Below, piece by piece: positions 24,840 to 33,321 of a stretch of 42,344 bases of DNA. The notes under the pieces are model-generated. The model made no database searches and was not told where the DNA came from. It saw only the letters and a list, made by a program, of their open reading frames with translations. Source of the stretch: Vibrio halioticoli NBRC 102217 (GTDB lineage: Bacteria; Pseudomonadota; Gammaproteobacteria; Enterobacterales; Vibrionaceae); assembly GCF_000496695.1 (NCBI RefSeq), contig NZ_BAUJ01000047.1:1-42344 (forward strand), in the 5' to 3' direction. A program made the position numbers and the translations under genes. Each line of letters opens with the position of its first letter. Positions within the stretch are counted from its first letter, which is position 1.

Positions 24840-25558
24840 TGGAAGATAAACAGCCCCCTTCTGATCCGTATGAAGCGTATTTTCATGCGATGTTAGAAAT
24901 GCAAAAAGAAATGGCAAAGTCTTATGTTGCTATGCAGCAACAATTGGGCGGAAATATGCCACCAATGATGCCACCAATGATGCCACCAATGATGTCACCT
25001 TATATGGCTTCACAATATCCACCCAATATGATGCCACATCAATATTATGGCCATCCGCAGATGCCAGTACAGCCGCACCAACAACAGCCGTATCAGCATC
25101 AGCAACCTCAGGCACAACAACAGCCGCAACAAGCTCCAGAATCCTCAGACAACCATGACGCTCTTTTTGCGCAAGCACAGGTCATGTTGGATGATGCTTT
25201 AGGTGAAGATGCGGGTACGTTTAAAGAAATATTAGGAACTTTTGGTATGAGTGATAAAGAATTTTGGAAAGGCGCAATGATTGGCGCAGCAGCCGCTATG
25301 TTACTTGGCAATGAAAACGTTCGAGGCAAACTAATGGGTCTCGTTTCTGGTGCTGGTGGCATGCTTAAAACTGGCACAGAAGGCGTAAAAGATACTGCGG
25401 TAAATACAGCATCATCAGTAAAAGAAAACATCAGTACTGGCAGTGAAATCTTTAGAGATACAGTGAGTGCCGGTAAACAAGGTTTCCAACAGTCTGTAGA
25501 GAAGCATAAAGCTGAAACAGAAGTAAAAGAAGAACCAGCAGAAACTAAAGAGCAATAA
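24839..25558 (+). CDS. Pro/Gln/Met-rich scaffold protein with one membrane segment
   Basis: ATG 24839 overlaps the previous TAA by one base; the product is 239 residues. Residues 20-45 are coiled-coil-like (LEMQKEMAKSYVAMQQQL). Residues 40-105 are low complexity: three MPPM units, then repeated Pro, Gln, His and Tyr. Around residues 140-158 there is a Gly/Ala-rich hydrophobic segment (FWKGAMIGAAAAMLLGN) resembling YtxH-type membrane anchors. The last 80 residues are charged helices (EGVKDTAVNTASSVKENIS, ending EVKEEPAETKEQ). No recognised enzyme. The architecture suggests a membrane-linked scaffold, in keeping with proteins that shape or crowd an organelle membrane. It is co-transcribed with the ATPase. 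Confidence 0.7.
   Translation: MEDKQPPSDPYEAYFHAMLEMQKEMAKSYVAMQQQLGGNMPPMMPPMMPPMMSPYMASQYPPNMMPHQYYGHPQMPVQPHQQQPYQHQQPQAQQQPQQAPESSDNHDALFAQAQVMLDDALGEDAGTFKEILGTFGMSDKEFWKGAMIGAAAAMLLGNENVRGKLMGLVSGAGGMLKTGTEGVKDTAVNTASSVKENISTGSEIFRDTVSAGKQGFQQSVEKHKAETEVKEEPAETKEQ
24956..24991 (+). repeat. Three in-frame 12-bp repeats encoding MPPM
   Basis: ATGCCACCAATG is repeated three times without change at 24956, 24968 and 24980. Slippage would change the number of MPPM units without shifting the frame, so length variation between strains is possible. Confidence 0.9.
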
Positions 25559-25562
25559 GCCT

Positions 25563-25868
25563 ATGAGTAACTCAACAAATCGATTGAGTTCGGCGAATAG
25601 AGCTATGTTGGTCGGTGCTATCGCAGGTGGTGGTGGCACCATTGTTCATCAGTGGAACCAATATAAAGACGGTTCTCTCTCAACCAATGAATTGGTAGGG
25701 AACGCAGCCAAAACCGCTCTTAAAACCGGGATTGCTTCTGGCGCTACAACCTATGTCGCAGAAAAAATGGCAGGACGTCCTGCACTTTCTATGTTGACTA
25801 TCTTGAGCGTTGGAGCTGCGGGTTTGTATTTATTAGATCAATCATCAGGATCAAAAGATGGCAATTAA
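25563..25868 (+). CDS. Small glycine-rich membrane protein of the ATPase operon
   Basis: The 101-residue protein begins ATG 25563, four bases after the previous stop. It has three hydrophobic, Gly/Ala-rich segments: AMLVGAIAGGGGTIVHQW (residues 14-31), ALKTGIASGATTYVAEKM (50-67) and LSMLTILSVGAAGLYLLD (73-90). No metal-binding cluster is seen. The next gene starts 10 bases inside its end, so it is coupled. I do not recognise a named family; tight Gly-packed helices like these occur in small membrane-remodelling or organelle proteins. Function unknown. Confidence 0.7.
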   Translation: MSNSTNRLSSANRAMLVGAIAGGGGTIVHQWNQYKDGSLSTNELVGNAAKTALKTGIASGATTYVAEKMAGRPALSMLTILSVGAAGLYLLDQSSGSKDGN

Positions 25869-26160
25869 TCCATTTGCAAGTAGTGCTCCAACAGATAATG
25901 CGCAGCAACCACAAACTGCACAAAACGAGACTACTCAATATCAGAATCAAAACACCAAAACACATTTTGCTATGGGTCTAGCCGCAGGTGCTGCGGTTGC
26001 TTATTTACTGACAAATAAGAAATTCAAGCAAGGCGTTGTGACTACAGGTGAGAAAGCTTGGTCAAGCGTGCGTGGCGAAGTAGAAGAGTTAAAAGAGCGT
26101 TTGGAAGATACCCAAGCTGAACTTGAGTACTACCGTAACCTGCATAAGGGTGAAGAATGA
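25858..26160 (+). CDS. Small YtxH-like membrane protein with coiled coil
   Basis: The 100-residue protein starts inside the previous gene and its TGA overlaps the ATPase ATG. Residues 1-40 are polar and disordered (Gln/Asn/Thr-rich). Residues 41-56 are one membrane helix (HFAMGLAAGAAVAYLLT), followed by a basic patch (NKKFKQG). Residues 70-98 form a coiled coil (VEELKERLEDTQAELEYY). The helix plus basic patch is the YtxH-type pattern. Small single-helix proteins of this kind act as partners or platforms for P1B ATPases in other bacteria (PacL proteins of mycobacteria), so a similar role is a reasonable inference here. Confidence 0.72.
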   Translation: MAINPFASSAPTDNAQQPQTAQNETTQYQNQNTKTHFAMGLAAGAAVAYLLTNKKFKQGVVTTGEKAWSSVRGEVEELKERLEDTQAELEYYRNLHKGEE

Positions 26161-28217
26161 ACCCCATTAAATTAAAGCATCACGTCCCCGGACGAATTCG
26201 CTTTAGGGTTCCTAAACTAAGACACTATTCTGATATAGGTTCTTGGATTAAAACCAGTTTAATGGCTATTCAAGGAATCTCACTGGTTCGTGTTAATGAG
26301 GTTGCCTGCTCTATTGTCATCGAGTATGAAACAGATATTCTCGATTACAGTATCGTTGAGCAGCGTTTATCTCAGCTAGATTTTTCGCAAGCAACAACTG
26401 AAGAAAGCGAACATGAGTTCACCCGTGGTGATATAGCAATGAATGTCATTGGTACTATATCTGCCGCACTATTACCTCAAAAATGGGGCGGAGTGACAAC
26501 TGCAACTTTGATTGCACCGACTTTGCTAGAAGGTGTGAAAGAGTTAAAAGACAAGAAAGTATCGGTTGAAGTTTTAGATGCTATCGCTGTTGGGCTTTCG
26601 GCTTGGCGTGGTGACTACAAAACGGCAATGATGACCCAAAGCTTAATCAGCCTTGGTGAATATATGGAGCAGAAAACCAGTCGTAATAGCGATGAGCTAT
26701 TGGCTGATTTAATGCGCCCTAAAGATACTATTGTTTGGCTCGTGAAAGACGGAGTTAGGACGCAAGTTAACTCAAATACGTTGCAAGAAGGCGATGTAAT
26801 TGAACTAGCGCCTGGCGTGCTCATTCCTATTGACGGTACTGTAGTTAAAGGCGCAGCCTTAATTAACCAGTCTTCATTGACCGGTGAAAACGTGCCAGTA
26901 CGTCGAGAAGAAGATGCGAAAGTTTACTCCGGCACTTTAGTTACTGAAGGCACCATTCTTGTTCGTGTCGATAAAGTGGGCAGTGAAGCGACTACCGCGC
27001 AAATTGCGAAACTTATTTATGACTCTTTGAGCGAGAAAAGTGAAATTCAGCGTGTGACGCAAGATATGGCGGATCGCCGCGTTAAAATTACCTTAGGTAT
27101 TGGTGCAGCAGTGTTTGCCCTTACTCAAGATATTAACCGCGTGGCCTCGGTATTCTTGGTGGATTACTCATGCGCCTTGAAACTCAGTACGCCAGTGACC
27201 TTTAAATCAATAATGTATCGTGCGGCTCAGCAAGGTATTTTATTTAAAGGCGGTAGCGCTATTGAGAAGTTGATTGGCATAGATACGTGTGTCTTCGACA
27301 AAACAGGTACTTTAACGCATGGCGATATGGAAGTGACTGATGTCATTCCTTTATGTTGCCAAAAAAATGCGCGTGATTTACTGGCAATAGCAGCTTCGGT
27401 TGAAGAGCACAGCAATCATCCATTGTCACAAGCTGTGGTTAATGCGGCTAAACACAATGAACTGCCGCACATTGAGCACGGTGAAGTTGAATATGTTATT
27501 GCACATGGTTTAAAAACCACTTTGAATGACAATCAACTAGTAATGGGAAGCCGTCACTTCCTTGAATCGCATGAAAATGTTGATTTTAGTCGCGCTGAAG
27601 ACGTTATTCAGCAATATGAAGCGGAAGGTCGCCACTTAATTTACATCTCTAACGAAGGTAGATTAATCGGCATGATCGGGCTTCGTGATCATTTACGTGA
27701 AGATGCGCTACAGACACTGACTGATTTGCGTAAACTTGGCATCAATGAGCTAATAATGATCACCGGTGACAGTGCTTACAAAGCACAGATTTTAGCCGAT
27801 GAATTGCAGCTAGATCGAATGTACGCACAAACCGTGCCTTCAAAAAAATCTTCGATCATTGAATCGTTGCAACAAGAAGGTAAAAAGGTCATGTTTATTG
27901 GTGATGGTGTGAACGATGCACCTGCCTTAACCGCGGCTGATGTGGGTGTGGCCATGTGCCGAGGCACTGAGCTGGCAAGGCAAGTGGCAGATGTGGTGTT
28001 GCTGAAAGACGGATTATATGGCGTGGTCGAAGCGAGAGAGTTAGCGAATATCGCCATGCGAGTCATTCATTCCAACATTAAGCTGGCGGAGTACATTAAC
28101 AGCGGCATCATGCTTGCAGCTGCGTTGGGCTACTTAAACCCGACAATGAGTGCGTTACTACACAATGGTACAACACTCTCTATTTTAGGGCGCTCTGCCG
28201 CATTACGTCGTTACTAA
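26157..28217 (+). CDS. Divergent P1B-type metal ATPase, ferrosome FezB-like
   Basis: This 686-residue protein overlaps the previous gene by four bases. The N-terminus HHVPGRIRF (residues 8-16) opens an HMA-like domain without CxxC. The actuator motif is SLTGE (240-244), the phosphorylated Asp381 lies in DKTGTLT, the HP motif is His421-Pro422, and GDGVNDAP is 582-589. The membrane metal site is not CPC: it is Ser-Cys-Ala (Cys339, then Lys342). This sets it apart from CopA/ZntA. The pattern fits the group called P1B-6, which includes FezB of ferrosome clusters. It would move a transition metal, probably iron, across a membrane, with the scaffold proteins encoded upstream. The specificity and organelle role are inference. 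Confidence 0.85.
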   Translation: MNPIKLKHHVPGRIRFRVPKLRHYSDIGSWIKTSLMAIQGISLVRVNEVACSIVIEYETDILDYSIVEQRLSQLDFSQATTEESEHEFTRGDIAMNVIGTISAALLPQKWGGVTTATLIAPTLLEGVKELKDKKVSVEVLDAIAVGLSAWRGDYKTAMMTQSLISLGEYMEQKTSRNSDELLADLMRPKDTIVWLVKDGVRTQVNSNTLQEGDVIELAPGVLIPIDGTVVKGAALINQSSLTGENVPVRREEDAKVYSGTLVTEGTILVRVDKVGSEATTAQIAKLIYDSLSEKSEIQRVTQDMADRRVKITLGIGAAVFALTQDINRVASVFLVDYSCALKLSTPVTFKSIMYRAAQQGILFKGGSAIEKLIGIDTCVFDKTGTLTHGDMEVTDVIPLCCQKNARDLLAIAASVEEHSNHPLSQAVVNAAKHNELPHIEHGEVEYVIAHGLKTTLNDNQLVMGSRHFLESHENVDFSRAEDVIQQYEAEGRHLIYISNEGRLIGMIGLRDHLREDALQTLTDLRKLGINELIMITGDSAYKAQILADELQLDRMYAQTVPSKKSSIIESLQQEGKKVMFIGDGVNDAPALTAADVGVAMCRGTELARQVADVVLLKDGLYGVVEARELANIAMRVIHSNIKLAEYINSGIMLAAALGYLNPTMSALLHNGTTLSILGRSAALRRY

Positions 28218-28228
28218 AGCGATAGTGT

Positions 28229-28265
28229 AATAAAGGTAAAAGTTTGACGAGCTTTTGCCTTTATT
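28229..28265 (+). terminator. Terminator of the ATPase operon
   Basis: AATAAAGGTAAAAG (28229-28242) pairs with CTTTTGCCTTTATT (28252-28265), one G-T wobble, followed by TTGTTTC. It is 12 bases after the ATPase stop. Confidence 0.75.
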
Positions 28266-28401
28266 TTGTTTCTTCATAGCAGTTCTTTTCTGCTTATTCA
28301 TTTCCGCTTATCAATTTTAGCTAGAAAATAGTATTTCGTTCTATTAGGCGTAGTGAAAAAGATAAGGTATGGTTAGGTTTTTTTAGCCATATTAATCCTT
28401 T

Positions 28402-28974
28402 ATGCCCTCTGAACATTCTTTATTTAATACTTTGCAATCAATAGGTTTTTCCCTTCCTGAAGGGCAGGGCGGTATTGCGGCTCAGCAAACGCAAATACAA
28501 GCACAACTCAATCAATTGAGTGAAGCACTCTCACCTTTATTTGAGCGCGCTAAGGCAAAATACCCTGAGCATACTGATCAGCAATTGTTGCTCGGTTTAT
28601 TTACTCTGCACCATGAAAAACAGCTGCAGCAATTGCGCACACAACAGCCAAGTTTATTAGCGATGCAAAAAGTCATTGATGATTCTCTTGATAAACACCA
28701 CGCACAGGCTTTTAAGTCTCCGTTAATCGCTGAAATTTGGCTCGTTATGCATTTGTGGCTGTTTGTACAAGGGCAATCAAACATCGACTATTCGTTAGCG
28801 TACGATTATGCCAATGAAACCGCCGAACTGCTGAACCCATTTTCATCCTCATCATCCAGTGAATTACGCAGTGAATGGCTTAAATCGTTTTATGCGGGTA
28901 AAGAAACAGTCAACCAACAAAACAGCGGGATATGTTATTGGATTAAGCGTCTATTAAGAAAAAGTAACCAGTGA
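28402..28974 (+). CDS. Helical protein of unknown function
   Basis: The 190-residue product has no recognised motif. It is mostly amphipathic helix, with Gln-rich stretches (QQTQIQAQLNQL, EKQLQQLRTQQP), a hydrophobic segment IAEIWLVMHLWLFVQ near residues 108-122 and a basic C-terminus with two Trp-containing or Cys-containing patches. There is no signal peptide. The ATG at 28402 lacks a strong ribosome binding site, so the start is less certain. It sits between the ATPase terminator and fhs, with its own terminator, so it is not part of either operon. Confidence 0.6.
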   Translation: MPSEHSLFNTLQSIGFSLPEGQGGIAAQQTQIQAQLNQLSEALSPLFERAKAKYPEHTDQQLLLGLFTLHHEKQLQQLRTQQPSLLAMQKVIDDSLDKHHAQAFKSPLIAEIWLVMHLWLFVQGQSNIDYSLAYDYANETAELLNPFSSSSSSELRSEWLKSFYAGKETVNQQNSGICYWIKRLLRKSNQ

Positions 28975-28996
28975 TGATGAACTCTGTTAGCTAATG

Positions 28997-29026
28997 GTTT
29001 TCAGTAAATGAAAACTGGTGTTTTTT
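28997..29026 (+). terminator. Terminator after the unknown gene
   Basis: GTTTTCA (28997-29003) pairs with TGAAAAC (29009-29015) around GTAAA, followed by TGGTG and six T residues. Confidence 0.6.
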
Positions 29027-29032
29027 CAGGTC

Positions 29033-29048
29033 ACGCAAACGTTTGCTC
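29033..29048. promoter_or_regulatory. PurR box upstream of fhs
   Basis: ACGCAAACGTTTGCTC contains the palindrome GCAAACGTTTGC and matches the PurR consensus ACGCAAACGTTTNCNT almost fully. It lies about 75 bases before the fhs ATG. Purine excess would repress fhs, which supplies formyl groups for purine synthesis. Confidence 0.85.
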
Positions 29049-29120
29049 TTTACTTATCATAAAATTTCTTTAAGATTTCCGCCCATATCAGATTGTCTTT
29101 TTATCCCTCCAGAGGACCAT

Positions 29121-30872
29121 ATGCTGTCGGACATTGAAATCTCACGATCTACCCCCTTACGCCCCATTTCAGATGTCGCAACCGCAATAGGGTTGCACAG
29201 CGACGAGATTCAAACTCACGGTCAACATAAAGCAAAAATTAGTCTCAAAGCTTTAAAACGTCTTGAAAACAAAAAGACGGGTAAATTGATCGTTGTGACT
29301 GCCATTACCCCAACGCCATTGGGCGAGGGTAAAACGGTGACTGCCATTGGACTTGCGCAAGGTTTATTCAAAGTCGGCCAGTCAGTAATGACCTGTATTC
29401 GTCAACCTTCTATGGGGCCGGTATTTGGCGTCAAAGGTGGTGCAGCAGGTGGCGGTTATTCTCAAGTCGCGCCTATGGAAGAGCTAAACTTGCACCTGAC
29501 TGGCGATATTCACGCTGTTACGGTTGCGCACAACCTAGCGTCTGCGGCTATTGATGCCCGTATTTATCACGAGCAGCGCAAAGGCTATGACGATTTTGAA
29601 GCTCGCACAGGCCTTAGCGCACTGCGCATTGATACTGACTCTATCGTTTGGAAACGCGTCATTGACCACAACGATCGCGCACTGCGTAAAGTGACAGTAG
29701 GTATTAATGATGAAGGCAAAACCATTAACGGCTATGAGCGTGAAGATGGTTTTGATATTTCAGCTGCTTCAGAGCTAATGGCGGTACTGGCACTGGCGAG
29801 CGATCTTAAAGATCTGCGTCAGCGCATTGGTAAGATTGTGATCGGTTACAACCTTGAAGGTAAAGCGGTGACAACTGAAGACCTTGGTGTTGCCGGAGCA
29901 ATGACAGTGAGTATGCGTGAGGCGATTGAGCCAACGATGATGCAGACTCTAGAAGGCATTCCAACACTGATTCACGCCGGACCATTTGCCAATATTGCGC
30001 ACGGTAACTCTTCAATCATTGCGGATAATATTGCCACCAAACTGGCTGACTTTACCGTTACTGAAGGCGGTTTTGGTTCGGACATGGGCTTTGAAAAAGC
30101 CTGTAATATCAAAGCGCAAGCCTCTGATAAAGCGCCTGATTGTGCGGTGATTGTCGCCACTTTGCGCGGATTAAAAGCAAACTCTGGATTATACAGCTTA
30201 AAACCGGGTCAACCGATCCCTGATAGCATGTATGAAAAAGACAGTGCTGCATTAGAAGCTGGTTTTGCGAACTTAAAATGGCATATTGAAAACGTGACTA
30301 AGTATGGCGTTCCTGCGGTAGTTGCGATTAACCGTTTTCCGCAAGATACCGATGAAGAGTTGCTACAGCTGAAGAGCATGGTTGAAGCACTGCCGTACTC
30401 GGTGGAAGTCGCCGTCTGTGAAGCCTTTGCGAAAGGTGGCGCTGGCGCAGTTGAGCTTGCCAATAAAGTGGTTGAGCAGTGCCATAACACTCCGGCGCAA
30501 TTTACTCCTTTGTATCGCATGAATCAGCCTCTTGAAGAGAAAATCATGGCGGTGAGTGAAATTGGCTACGGAGCGGCGTCTGTTACCTTGAGTGACAAAG
30601 CGCAATCGCAACTGGCTCAATATAAAGCCTTAGGCTTTGATAACTTAGCTATCTGCATGGCAAAAACGCCTATGTCCATTTCAACCGATGGTTCAGTGAA
30701 AGGCGCACCGTCACAGTTTGACGTGCCGATTCGTGAGCTGCGACTTTGCGCCGGTGCAGGCTTTATTTACGCACTGTGTGGCAATGTAATGACCATGCCG
30801 GGGCTTCCTGATAAGCCAGCCTTTATGAATCTTGATATTGATGAAGACGGTAATATCACAGGCTTAAGCTAA
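29121..30872 (+). CDS. fhs: Formate-tetrahydrofolate ligase
   Basis: The ATG at 29121 follows an AGAGGA site and gives 583 residues, close to the usual length; the upstream frame has no such signal. The P-loop PTPLGEGKT lies at residues 64-72. Further hallmarks are [23 protein letters not shown] and HLTGDIHAV. It joins formate and tetrahydrofolate with ATP to form 10-formyltetrahydrofolate in the cytoplasm, feeding purine and formyl-Met synthesis. E. coli lacks it; Vibrio has it. The PurR box upstream fits this role. The convergent sdaA gene makes serine-derived one-carbon units less available, so both genes touch one-carbon metabolism. Confidence 0.97.
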   Translation: MLSDIEISRSTPLRPISDVATAIGLHSDEIQTHGQHKAKISLKALKRLENKKTGKLIVVTAITPTPLGEGKTVTAIGLAQGLFKVGQSVMTCIRQPSMGPVFGVKGGAAGGGYSQVAPMEELNLHLTGDIHAVTVAHNLASAAIDARIYHEQRKGYDDFEARTGLSALRIDTDSIVWKRVIDHNDRALRKVTVGINDEGKTINGYEREDGFDISAASELMAVLALASDLKDLRQRIGKIVIGYNLEGKAVTTEDLGVAGAMTVSMREAIEPTMMQTLEGIPTLIHAGPFANIAHGNSSIIADNIATKLADFTVTEGGFGSDMGFEKACNIKAQASDKAPDCAVIVATLRGLKANSGLYSLKPGQPIPDSMYEKDSAALEAGFANLKWHIENVTKYGVPAVVAINRFPQDTDEELLQLKSMVEALPYSVEVAVCEAFAKGGAGAVELANKVVEQCHNTPAQFTPLYRMNQPLEEKIMAVSEIGYGAASVTLSDKAQSQLAQYKALGFDNLAICMAKTPMSISTDGSVKGAPSQFDVPIRELRLCAGAGFIYALCGNVMTMPGLPDKPAFMNLDIDEDGNITGLS

Positions 30873-30901
30873 CTTTTCAGCGTTGGCTTATCGCAAATAT
30901 T

Positions 30902-30935
30902 AAAAAGGCATACTCTATACAGGTATGCCTTTTCT
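30902..30935. terminator. Bidirectional terminator between fhs and sdaA
   Basis: AAAAGGCATAC (30904-30914) pairs with GTATGCCTTTT (30924-30934), A-rich on one side and T-rich on the other, so it can stop both convergent genes. Confidence 0.85.
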
Positions 30936-30963
30936 ATTTGGTTTTTACTAAGTGATTGACTCG

Positions 30964-32334
30964 TTACTCACAGGGCGGCGCAAGATGAATCATTGCCAAG
31001 CCACCTAATGAGGTTTCTCGGTATTTCTTGTTCATGTCTTTACCGGTCTGATACATGGTGTCGATGACATCATCTAGCGAGATCAAACACTTACTAGAAC
31101 GTCTTAATGCCATACGTGAGGCGTTAATCGCTTTCATTGCGCCCATAGCGTTACGCTCAATACACGGTACTTGTACTAGCCCGCCAATCGGATCGCAAGT
31201 CATGCCTAAAGAGTGTTCCATAGCAATTTCTGCCGCAATACAAATTTGCTCATTACTGCCACCGCGAAGTGCGGTTAATCCAGCCGCCGCCATGGAAGAT
31301 GACACTCCCACTTCACCCTGACAACCCACTTCTGCGCCAGAAATAGAAGCATTGGTTTTGTACAAAATACCAATCGCGCCAGACACAGCCATAAAATCTT
31401 TAAGCTGTTTAGTGTCGAGCTGTTTGATAAAGCGATGGTAATACATCAATACCGCAGGAATAACCCCAGCCGCACCGTTAGTCGGTGAGGTGACCACTTG
31501 ACCGCCAGCGGCGTTTTCTTCACTCACGGCAAAAGCAAATAGGTTGATCCAATCAAGGATTTCCATTGGGTCATTTTCCACCAGAACATTGGCTTCTAGC
31601 TTTTTCAATAAGTTAGGCGCGCGGCGCGTGACGTTTAATCCGCCTTCCAAAATACCTTCGGTCTCAAAACCGCGCTCCATGCACAGACGCATCACTTTCC
31701 AAATTTGGTCGGCTTTGGCATCAATTGCCGACATGTCTTGGAATACTTGTTCATTGCGTAGAATCATACCGCCAAGGCTGAGGCCGTTTTTCTCAGCTTG
31801 TGCCAGCATTTGTTCGGCGCTATTAAAAGGGAATGGCACGTCTACATCAGAGGATTTTTTGCCTTGTTGCAGCTCTTTTTCGGTGGCAATGAATCCGCCG
31901 CCAATGGAATAGTAAGTTTCAAAACCAATGCGAGAGTGTTGATCATCAAATGCTGAAATAGTCATGCCATTTTCATGTAATGGCAGATTGTTGCTGTGAA
32001 ATAAAATATCTTTATCGTAATCGAAGTCAATCACATGGTGATTGGCGATGTTGAGCTTTCCATCTTCAATCGCACTGCGCATTTGCGCATTGGCGCTAGC
32101 AATCTTGATGGTATCGGGACGATTTCCCAACAAACCTAAAATAGAAGCGCGGTCGGTGTGGTGACCTTTACCCGTTAATGACAGCGAGCCGTATAAATCA
32201 ATTTGAATGCGCGCTACTTGTGCCACATTTTGCTGAATAAGTTGCGTAAAGTAATAGCCCGCAAGCATTGGGCCGTTAGTATGCGAACTAGAAGGACCGA
32301 CACCTATTTTGTAGATATCAAAAATTGAGTACAT
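30964..32334 (-). CDS. sdaA: L-serine dehydratase, iron-sulfur, single-chain
   Basis: The 456-residue protein has the family's fused beta and alpha domains. The start MYSIFDIYKIGVGPSSSHTNGPM includes the conserved PSSSHT. Cys residues in GCQGEVGVSSSMAA, MTCDPIGGLVQVPC (with CIERN) are in the places that hold the [4Fe-4S] cluster. The last residues PPCE include Cys455, matching the C-terminal tail Cys that enters the active site in the related Legionella enzyme. It deaminates L-serine to pyruvate and ammonia in the cytoplasm. It is oxygen sensitive because of the cluster. It has a long leader and no near operon partner. Confidence 0.96.
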   Translation of the reverse strand: MYSIFDIYKIGVGPSSSHTNGPMLAGYYFTQLIQQNVAQVARIQIDLYGSLSLTGKGHHTDRASILGLLGNRPDTIKIASANAQMRSAIEDGKLNIANHHVIDFDYDKDILFHSNNLPLHENGMTISAFDDQHSRIGFETYYSIGGGFIATEKELQQGKKSSDVDVPFPFNSAEQMLAQAEKNGLSLGGMILRNEQVFQDMSAIDAKADQIWKVMRLCMERGFETEGILEGGLNVTRRAPNLLKKLEANVLVENDPMEILDWINLFAFAVSEENAAGGQVVTSPTNGAAGVIPAVLMYYHRFIKQLDTKQLKDFMAVSGAIGILYKTNASISGAEVGCQGEVGVSSSMAAAGLTALRGGSNEQICIAAEIAMEHSLGMTCDPIGGLVQVPCIERNAMGAMKAINASRMALRRSSKCLISLDDVIDTMYQTGKDMNKKYRETSLGGLAMIHLAPPCE

Positions 32335-32676
32335 AATCTTTACCTATTACAACATTATGGCTAATCGCCAATTAGGAATAACAAAACACAGTGCGAAAGA
32401 CGTTGTCGCATGACAACATGCTGATTATAGGTTCGCGAGTCTGTGTCTCTGTTGTTTGATGAAGTCCTTTTACTGCGGAATATAGTGTTCCTATTGAGCG
32501 TCGAGTGCCGCTTCAATACTAAGCAAACGAGGCCAGACAAACTAGGATGCCGACTCCTTTCAGTATGGCTGATATCAATGCTTATATCACTAAGTATACT
32601 GCCAAATGTCATGCTTTCCTTTTTCTATCAATGATAAAGTGACAGAAGTTAATATTTTTATTTAAGGTTTGAGAAG
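32335..32676. promoter_or_regulatory. 342-base divergent gap; structured sdaA leader
   Basis: On the minus strand, ACACAG (32446-32441) can pair with CTGTGT (32391-32386), followed by TTTGTT, resembling a terminator or attenuator with a long loop. Inside the loop GTTGTC/GACAAC (32402-32417) forms a second hairpin. No known riboswitch motif is recognised. The remainder holds the Nudix gene's promoter and nothing else clear. Confidence 0.4.
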
Positions 32677-33207
32677 ATGCTCTATTGTCCGGCGTGTGGG
32701 GCGCAACGTTTAGCGGTTCACGGTAACCAGTTTATTTGCAGTGATTGTGACTTCACTTTCTTTCAAAATATGGCTGCCGCGGTGATGGCGGCGGTGATAA
32801 AACAAGACTCACAACAGCAAACTCAGCTGTTAGTTGCCACTCGCTCACGTGACCCTGGTAAAGGGTTATGGGATTTACCGGGTGGATTTGTTGATCCAGA
32901 TGAAAGCGCGGAGTTTGCATTGCACAGAGAGTTAAAAGAAGAAATTGGTGCAGAGCTCGCCTCGGCGCAATACTTAACGTCTTTTCCCAATACTTACCCT
33001 TATAAAAACGTCACCTATAAAACCTGCGATATGGTGTTTATCGTGACATTGGCCGACGGCGCCGAGGTTGTGGCTAATGATGATGTCGAAAGCTTGCAGT
33101 GGTTGCCGTTAGCAGAGATGGATCTGTCTCAGTTTGCGTTTGAATCGACCAAGCGGGCGGTGTCGGCGGTGCAAGATAAATTGCTTGCCAGTGAAAGGGC
33201 GCAATAA
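32677..33207 (+). CDS. Nudix hydrolase with N-terminal zinc ribbon
   Basis: The 176-residue protein starts CPACG at residues 4-8 and has CSDC at 21-24, a four-Cys zinc ribbon as in NADH pyrophosphatase-like Nudix proteins. The Nudix box runs from Gly70 to about residue 92: G(FVDPD)E, then RELKEEIG with catalytic Glu residues. It would hydrolyse a nucleoside diphosphate linked to another group, in the cytoplasm. It is shorter than full NudC (about 255 residues), because the extra N-terminal domain is missing. Substrate unknown. Confidence 0.88.
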   Translation: MLYCPACGAQRLAVHGNQFICSDCDFTFFQNMAAAVMAAVIKQDSQQQTQLLVATRSRDPGKGLWDLPGGFVDPDESAEFALHRELKEEIGAELASAQYLTSFPNTYPYKNVTYKTCDMVFIVTLADGAEVVANDDVESLQWLPLAEMDLSQFAFESTKRAVSAVQDKLLASERAQ

Positions 33208-33241
33208 CCCATAACTCAAGTTATTCAATTACGTCATTGAA

Positions 33242-33289
33242 AGGGATGCGCTAAATCTTGCCTTAAAGCAAGTAGCGCATCCTTTTTTA
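33242..33289 (+). terminator. Terminator after the Nudix gene
   Basis: GGATGCGCTA pairs with TAGCGCATCC, with an inner CTTGC/GCAAG stem and a run of six T residues after it. Confidence 0.88.
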
Positions 33290-33321
33290 TGAGCAATATC
33301 AGTATTCGCAATAACAGCGAT

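Noticed and set aside
22914..28217. Magnetosome gene island
   Set aside because: There is no MamB, MamM, MamK or MamO-like protein; the ATPase with small Gly-rich proteins fits a ferrosome-type set better.
26157..28217. Classic copper exporter CopA or zinc exporter ZntA
   Set aside because: The CPC site is replaced by Ser-Cys-Ala and no CxxC is present in the N-terminal domain.
32335..32676. Glycine or other known riboswitch upstream of sdaA
   Set aside because: The conserved core motifs of the glycine aptamer are not visible; only simple stems are seen.
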